Shown here: one piece after another, positions 59,801-64,000 of the stretch
Position numbering within the stretch: the stretch's first letter is position 1
Layout: every line of letters starts with the position of its first letter
DNA from: Ascidia mentula
Lineage: Eukaryota > Chordata > Ascidiacea > Phlebobranchia > Ascidiidae
Length of the DNA stretch: 64,000 nucleotides
Reading direction: 5' to 3'
Assembly: GCA_947561715.1 (NCBI GenBank)
Contig: OX387199.1
Coordinates: 18,233,001-18,297,000, forward strand
Made by a program: the position numbers and the translations under genes
Notes under the pieces: model-generated
Databases searched by the model: none
Seen by the model: only the letters and a program-made list of their open reading frames with translations
Told to the model about the DNA's origin: nothing

Positions 59801-62800
59801 GACGCTTTGAGAGTGTGAGTGCAGCAAGCCTTATGCATAGAAATGGAAAACATTGTAAAACTGGTTTAGTATAGTTTTGCATTAAATAGGGGACAACAAG
59901 TGAACAAGTGCAACAAACGGATTTTTATGTTAATTTGAGCTGCAGACAGATGGCCACTGGTTCGACCTATAATGTCTTATTTAGTTGTTTAATAATAAAA
60001 CAGTTACTGGGACAGGGTGTTCTGGTTGTTACAGCATTCATGATCGCTAACGTGATACATGAACTTTTGAAAACACGACAGAGACAAACCGTTAGTTTAG
60101 CACTAGCTCTGTCGTTTTGTCCACTCACAGCAAAAGATAGAAGTAGGTTAATTGAATTTTGTCCGCCGAAAAAGGCCGATTAAATGAGCGGATTATGCAA
60201 CACAGTTATTCTGTCATAGTACCACTTTTTGCCTGGCAGCAGCGTTGCCTAAGAGTTCGGGTCATAAATGATTTATTTAATTTGCCAAAATCAACCACTA
60301 TTGTATTTTTCGAGTTTGTATAGTTTGTAACTATAGAAATGTTGGAATCGTCAAATTAAAGTCAACTCAAAGGCGAGGTTAAAGTTATGACATCACACCC
60401 AAAATGACGTCATGTTATGTCACTGAGCAAAGAAACGCACCATTCCCGTCTTATCGAAGTACAGAGAAATGTCGTTTCTGCAAAACCCTTTGGTCTTCCG
60501 ATAATCAGGGACAAATAAGTCTTTGTTTTGTGACGTCACAGTGACATATTTTTGTGTGATGTAAAACCCTGTCCTGACCTTTGAGGTCAGACATAATCTG
60601 TGGATTCTCCTATTTTTGAAACTACTCGATATCTGCAATGTAAGGTACCTTCTCCTATCTAAACAATACATTTTTTCAACGCGAGCGCTTTGTGTGATGT
60701 CATTTCCGCCTCAGCGCAATAGGTTTACGATTTTTGGTCGCCGCTACTTTTCGTGCAGTGTTCTACATTTCTACTTGACGTAGAACCGTAAAACTTTGGA
60801 TATATGTATGTTGTAGGTATACCTTTAGTTTTACGCAAAGTTGTCATGGCCGTGTCATATGCACTTTAACCTTATGTTCGATAAGAAAGCTGTGTAGGTC
60901 AAGTAAATGCAGTTGGTCGATCCTGCCTTGGCGTAAAAATGTAAATCAAAGATGCATATTAATTTTTTTTTTAATGTAGCAACTCCCACAAAATAAGGAA
61001 ACCCATTTCCACCCTTTGTCATTCGTCTATAACCCGGAAGGTGCAGTTGGGCACCACAAATATAAGAATAGTAGGCTTTGTAAACTATTTTACCCAAACA
61101 ATACTGTAGTTAATGAATTATTTGACGCATACCATACTATGGCAAACATTGCGTATTTTATGTAATGCAGGCAAAACACAAATACATTTTGCTGTGTAAT
61201 AAACGTAGTTGAAACACTATACTAAGAGTTCTCAAAAAGTGCAATATCTGTTTGTTGTGAATTGACTTTTAAATTTAAAAACTTAAGTCGTTTTAGGAAA
61301 TGCTATTAAGCCTACAACAACCGAAACACGATAGCTGAGATCGCCTCACTACGATGATGACCATACTTGGCGTCAATTTAAACAAAATGTGAAAGCGTAA
61401 AAGTTGTTAAACTATGTTGCAAAAAGCATTCGCGCAACAAATTTTTTGAGAAAGTTGTTCAAACAACTCCCTGTATAAGATTGTGTTTTCTAATAGGAGT
61501 TGTTCAAAATTAGGTTACTCTGTTGGACACAAATCTATCACGAGATTCTAATAATACAAGCTACTTAAATCGCACTTACATTTTGGATTGACTTTTTACA
61601 ATGTTTATTAATTGGAGGATTTTGCAACACTAGCGTGCATTTTAAGAGAGGAAAAACGAGATTTTGTGATTGTTTTTGTTTTTGATTTTGTAATGATTTT
61701 TATGTTTTTTTGCATGATGCCAAAGTGGAACACTGTATATTGCATTCTACATTGTAAATTCTAACAATTTTCTTTTTTTAGGTGAACACTTCGTGTTACT
61801 GTACAGACACATACCCCACTGGCAACACGGCGGCAGCCAACTGTGATGTCTCCTGTGGCCCTACTGCTAATGAGCTTTGCGGAAGCAGTGATCGAATCCA
61901 TGCTTCCTACTATCAAGTTGGTAAGTAGTAGATTTCCTCAAACTTGCAAAGATTGGAATTTGTGTCAAGAATATACAGACCATAGTCCGGTGGTTTTATA
62001 AGTTTTTGGCCCATTTTAAATTTGAAACATGTCAACTTCACTAAAATCGGCCACTACTTGTGTTCGCATTTTCTACTCCCGGTCAATTCGAAGTTAAATG
62101 TAGTGATAGGCGCGTCACTCTATTGGTTCACATTGTATGAAACCTCCACAAATAGTTTAGCCCTGCTCAACTGTCGGAAAATCTCCACTTCAACCAATGT
62201 GAAAATTTAACTTTACTTTAAAGTTTGAAAACTCAGGGCCAGTCTCATGCACATCCGACTGATTTAGGGCAAATTTTTAAGGCCAAAAGATCGAATCAAA
62301 TTGTGATATTGCTTACCTGAAGTAGGCGTATACAAGCTCCATATTCTGTCTATAAGCATTTCCCAGGAGCCTGTCCCAGAGCTCACTTTTGCTGCTTAAG
62401 TGTTCCAAAAAATACGATCAACAATAAGTTGTTGCTTTTCGGTTTCAACAGGTCCCGACCATACTTGCACGTGCAATCCCGGTTTCGAAGGCGACGGGCA
62501 AACTTGCTCGAACATCGACGAATGCGCCACTGCCACGATACCCGACAACGCACTGTGCGTTGACCTTGTGAATGACTCTCTCATAGTTTGTCATTCCACC
62601 TATATTTTCAACGGATCTGGTGAATGCGTTCCTTACACAGGTAAAAATTCTCCTTAGTATTATCTGTGCTAGCCTGAAAACTTTCTAATTTTTTTTTATA
62701 TTACTGCATACATGATACAACAACTTGGTTACATACAGTAATAACAAAACACTGCCTTATTTGTGCAACTAAACTCTGTTCTCTTCGTGGCACTATGGGG

Positions 62801-63411
62801 GAACTATACAGAAGACTGAAACATCATTCTCCTTGGTGCAGGTCAATTTGTATAAGACAAACTGCCTTGGCGTTTTGTATGTAGAACTGGATTGCGGCTC
62901 AATCGACAACCCAGAAACAGACAGCACTTTAAACAGACTTGAACGATGGGCACCGGACTGCTCTAGGGTTCGGTTTTTAAACTGTGATGGATCAGGTAAG
63001 ATAACCTCCTCGCAAGCTAAATTAATATTGATCAACTAACTGACCTTAATCTAAAACATTTTGAATTCTAAATAAAAAAAAAAAAACAGATAAATTTATC
63101 ATACGTTGTATTGGCAACCACAGGCCACACTGCAAGCTTTACGTAATTTTTTTGCATAGCATATTTCCAAAACAGACGCAGACAAAAACATTAGATAAAC
63201 AACAATCTAATCACATCAAGTTGTCCACTTGCACAGGAACTGCAGAGGAAGTTGAGACCGGAACAACTGCAGGATCGAGTGCTTGCATGTCCGGAAGCCT
63301 CGTGAGCACTTACGACGGCGACTCTTTTACATTCAGCCAATTTAACACTAACATGAGCTGGGCTCTGTTGACACCAGTTGTTACTTGTGGGGAAACTACG
63401 TTCTCCGTGGT
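56882..63411 (+). CDS. Secreted modular protein with EGF, WSC and VWD-like parts (3' end outside window)
   Basis: Nine exons join in frame: 56882-56933, 57855-57998, 58178-58351, 58928-59140, 59403-59530, 61782-61920, 62452-62640, 62885-62995, 63237-63411. The first encodes a signal peptide (MLVGFVFLILSGFHLFG). After a cysteine-containing N-terminal part comes a calcium-binding EGF repeat (DVDECAMETDICDPF, SNTNGSYVCVCAAGY). A WSC carbohydrate-binding-type domain is split over two exons (KGCYIAASNSALSAPA, FECMEHCFGNTTYAAL, NTSCYCTDTYPTG, CDVSCGPTANELCGSSDRI). A second EGF part follows (CTCNPGFEGDGQTC, NIDECAT). The last exon reads SACMSGSLVSTYDGDSFTF, like the start of a von Willebrand type D domain. 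The final donor (GTGGT|GTAAGT) leaves phase 2 and I found no following exon by 64000, so the gene probably continues. The acceptor at 62884 was chosen because the earlier one (62840) breaks the frame. Likely an extracellular matrix or secreted protein. Confidence 0.75.
58545..58613 (-). repeat. R165 retroposon copy in EGF/WSC gene intron
   Basis: ACTGTTTCGACCTGTAAGGT followed by CTCATCAGTGCAGCTGTTG is the reverse of the R165 3' half. Confidence 0.6.
59938..59978 (-). repeat. R165 fragment in EGF/WSC gene intron
   Basis: GCTGCAGACAGATGGCCACT followed by GGTTCGACCTATAATGTC matches the reversed 3' end of R165. Short and diverged. Confidence 0.45.
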
Positions 63412-64000
63412 GTAAGTAAAGTTGTGTCCAATTGTCACAAGCCTCCTAGCTGTGCGGCTGCTGATGCGCTGCGTGTTTAACATAAGGAGTCTGAGTTGTA
63501 TAAACGAGAAACCGATCTTTGTCATAGCCCAGTATCTTGTTCAACTAGAAAAGAAATTGTTTTTTGTAAATATTAAACCTGAAGCGGGTGCCTCGTAGCG
63601 TGTATTTTTTTGAAATGCGCGTCGTTCCCAGAAAACGCTTAATTGTTTCGAAACTCGCAGAAAAAGGCAATCCTAAAATCAAAACGTATCACGCTTCAGT
63701 GAATTCAAGGGTGGCATCCGCCACAAACCTTTCATTTTATTGATTAACCGCTTGTGCATATCCTAAAGATATACTTGATCAATAGAACAATGTATAAAAC
63801 ACCAATAGCTGTTAATAAATTCCCGTTTGCGTGGGGACAAGGTCTCTTCCAATTTTATTGATTTGTTAAACATACGTTTATACACAAGATGCTATAATAG
63901 TAGTTTTGCAAAAATCAACAGTTTGAATAGCTATTTTATAACAACAACTTTTCATGTCAGGGGATAAGTTTACGACGGTGAAAACGGTTTAAAAGTGGAA
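63412..64000. other. Trailing intron sequence
   Basis: Follows a good donor (GTAAGT at 63412). No further exon of the EGF/WSC gene was recognised before the window ends. Confidence 0.45.

Noticed and set aside
62841-62995. Exon of the EGF/WSC gene starting right after TGCAG at 62841
   Set aside because: The phase from the preceding exon leads to an immediate TAA. The acceptor at 62884 fits in phase and has a good pyrimidine stretch.

Overview
The window is intron-rich, AT-rich animal DNA. Genes are built from short exons with GT/AG borders, and the introns and spacers are full of small transposons and SINE-like elements. A complete cellulose synthase gene fused to a glycosyl hydrolase family 6 domain points to a tunicate (ascidian, Ciona-like), the only animals known to carry such a gene. 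No bacterial operon structure, CRISPR array or rRNA was seen. Exon borders were read by eye from reading-frame continuity, splice dinucleotides and family similarity.

Left third: an N-terminal RASSF7/8-type Ras-association gene on + (2161-7092, 10 exons), the cellulose synthase/GH6 gene on + (8901-16843, 16 exons), and an FSD1-type gene (coiled coil, FN3, SPRY) on - (17932-24079, 12 exons). All three models join in frame from start to stop. The N terminus of the cellulose synthase is the least certain part.

Middle: a type II membrane protein with one sushi domain on + (24989-28518), then a small SH2-domain protein on - (30421-32097). From 32.1 to 43.6 kb I found no intact gene. This stretch holds tRNA-derived SINE copies, a duplicated fragment of a neighbouring claudin-like gene, and a 1.6-kb hAT element with 8-bp target duplications that split an older retroposon.

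Right third: two convergent claudin-like four-membrane-segment genes (43649-46668 + and 48293-49545 -), a (GTGCGT)-rich tandem array at 51.3-52.3 kb, a partly solved membrane-protein gene on - (50622-55359) that spans the array, and the 5' part of a secreted EGF/WSC/VWD-like protein on + (56882-63411) that probably runs off the window.

The notable system is the cellulose synthase/GH6 fusion. The glycosyltransferase motifs are intact, but the hydrolase half lacks the usual catalytic aspartates. The other genes (Ras and cytoskeletal adaptors, junction-like tetraspans, extracellular modular proteins) show no obvious functional link to it.
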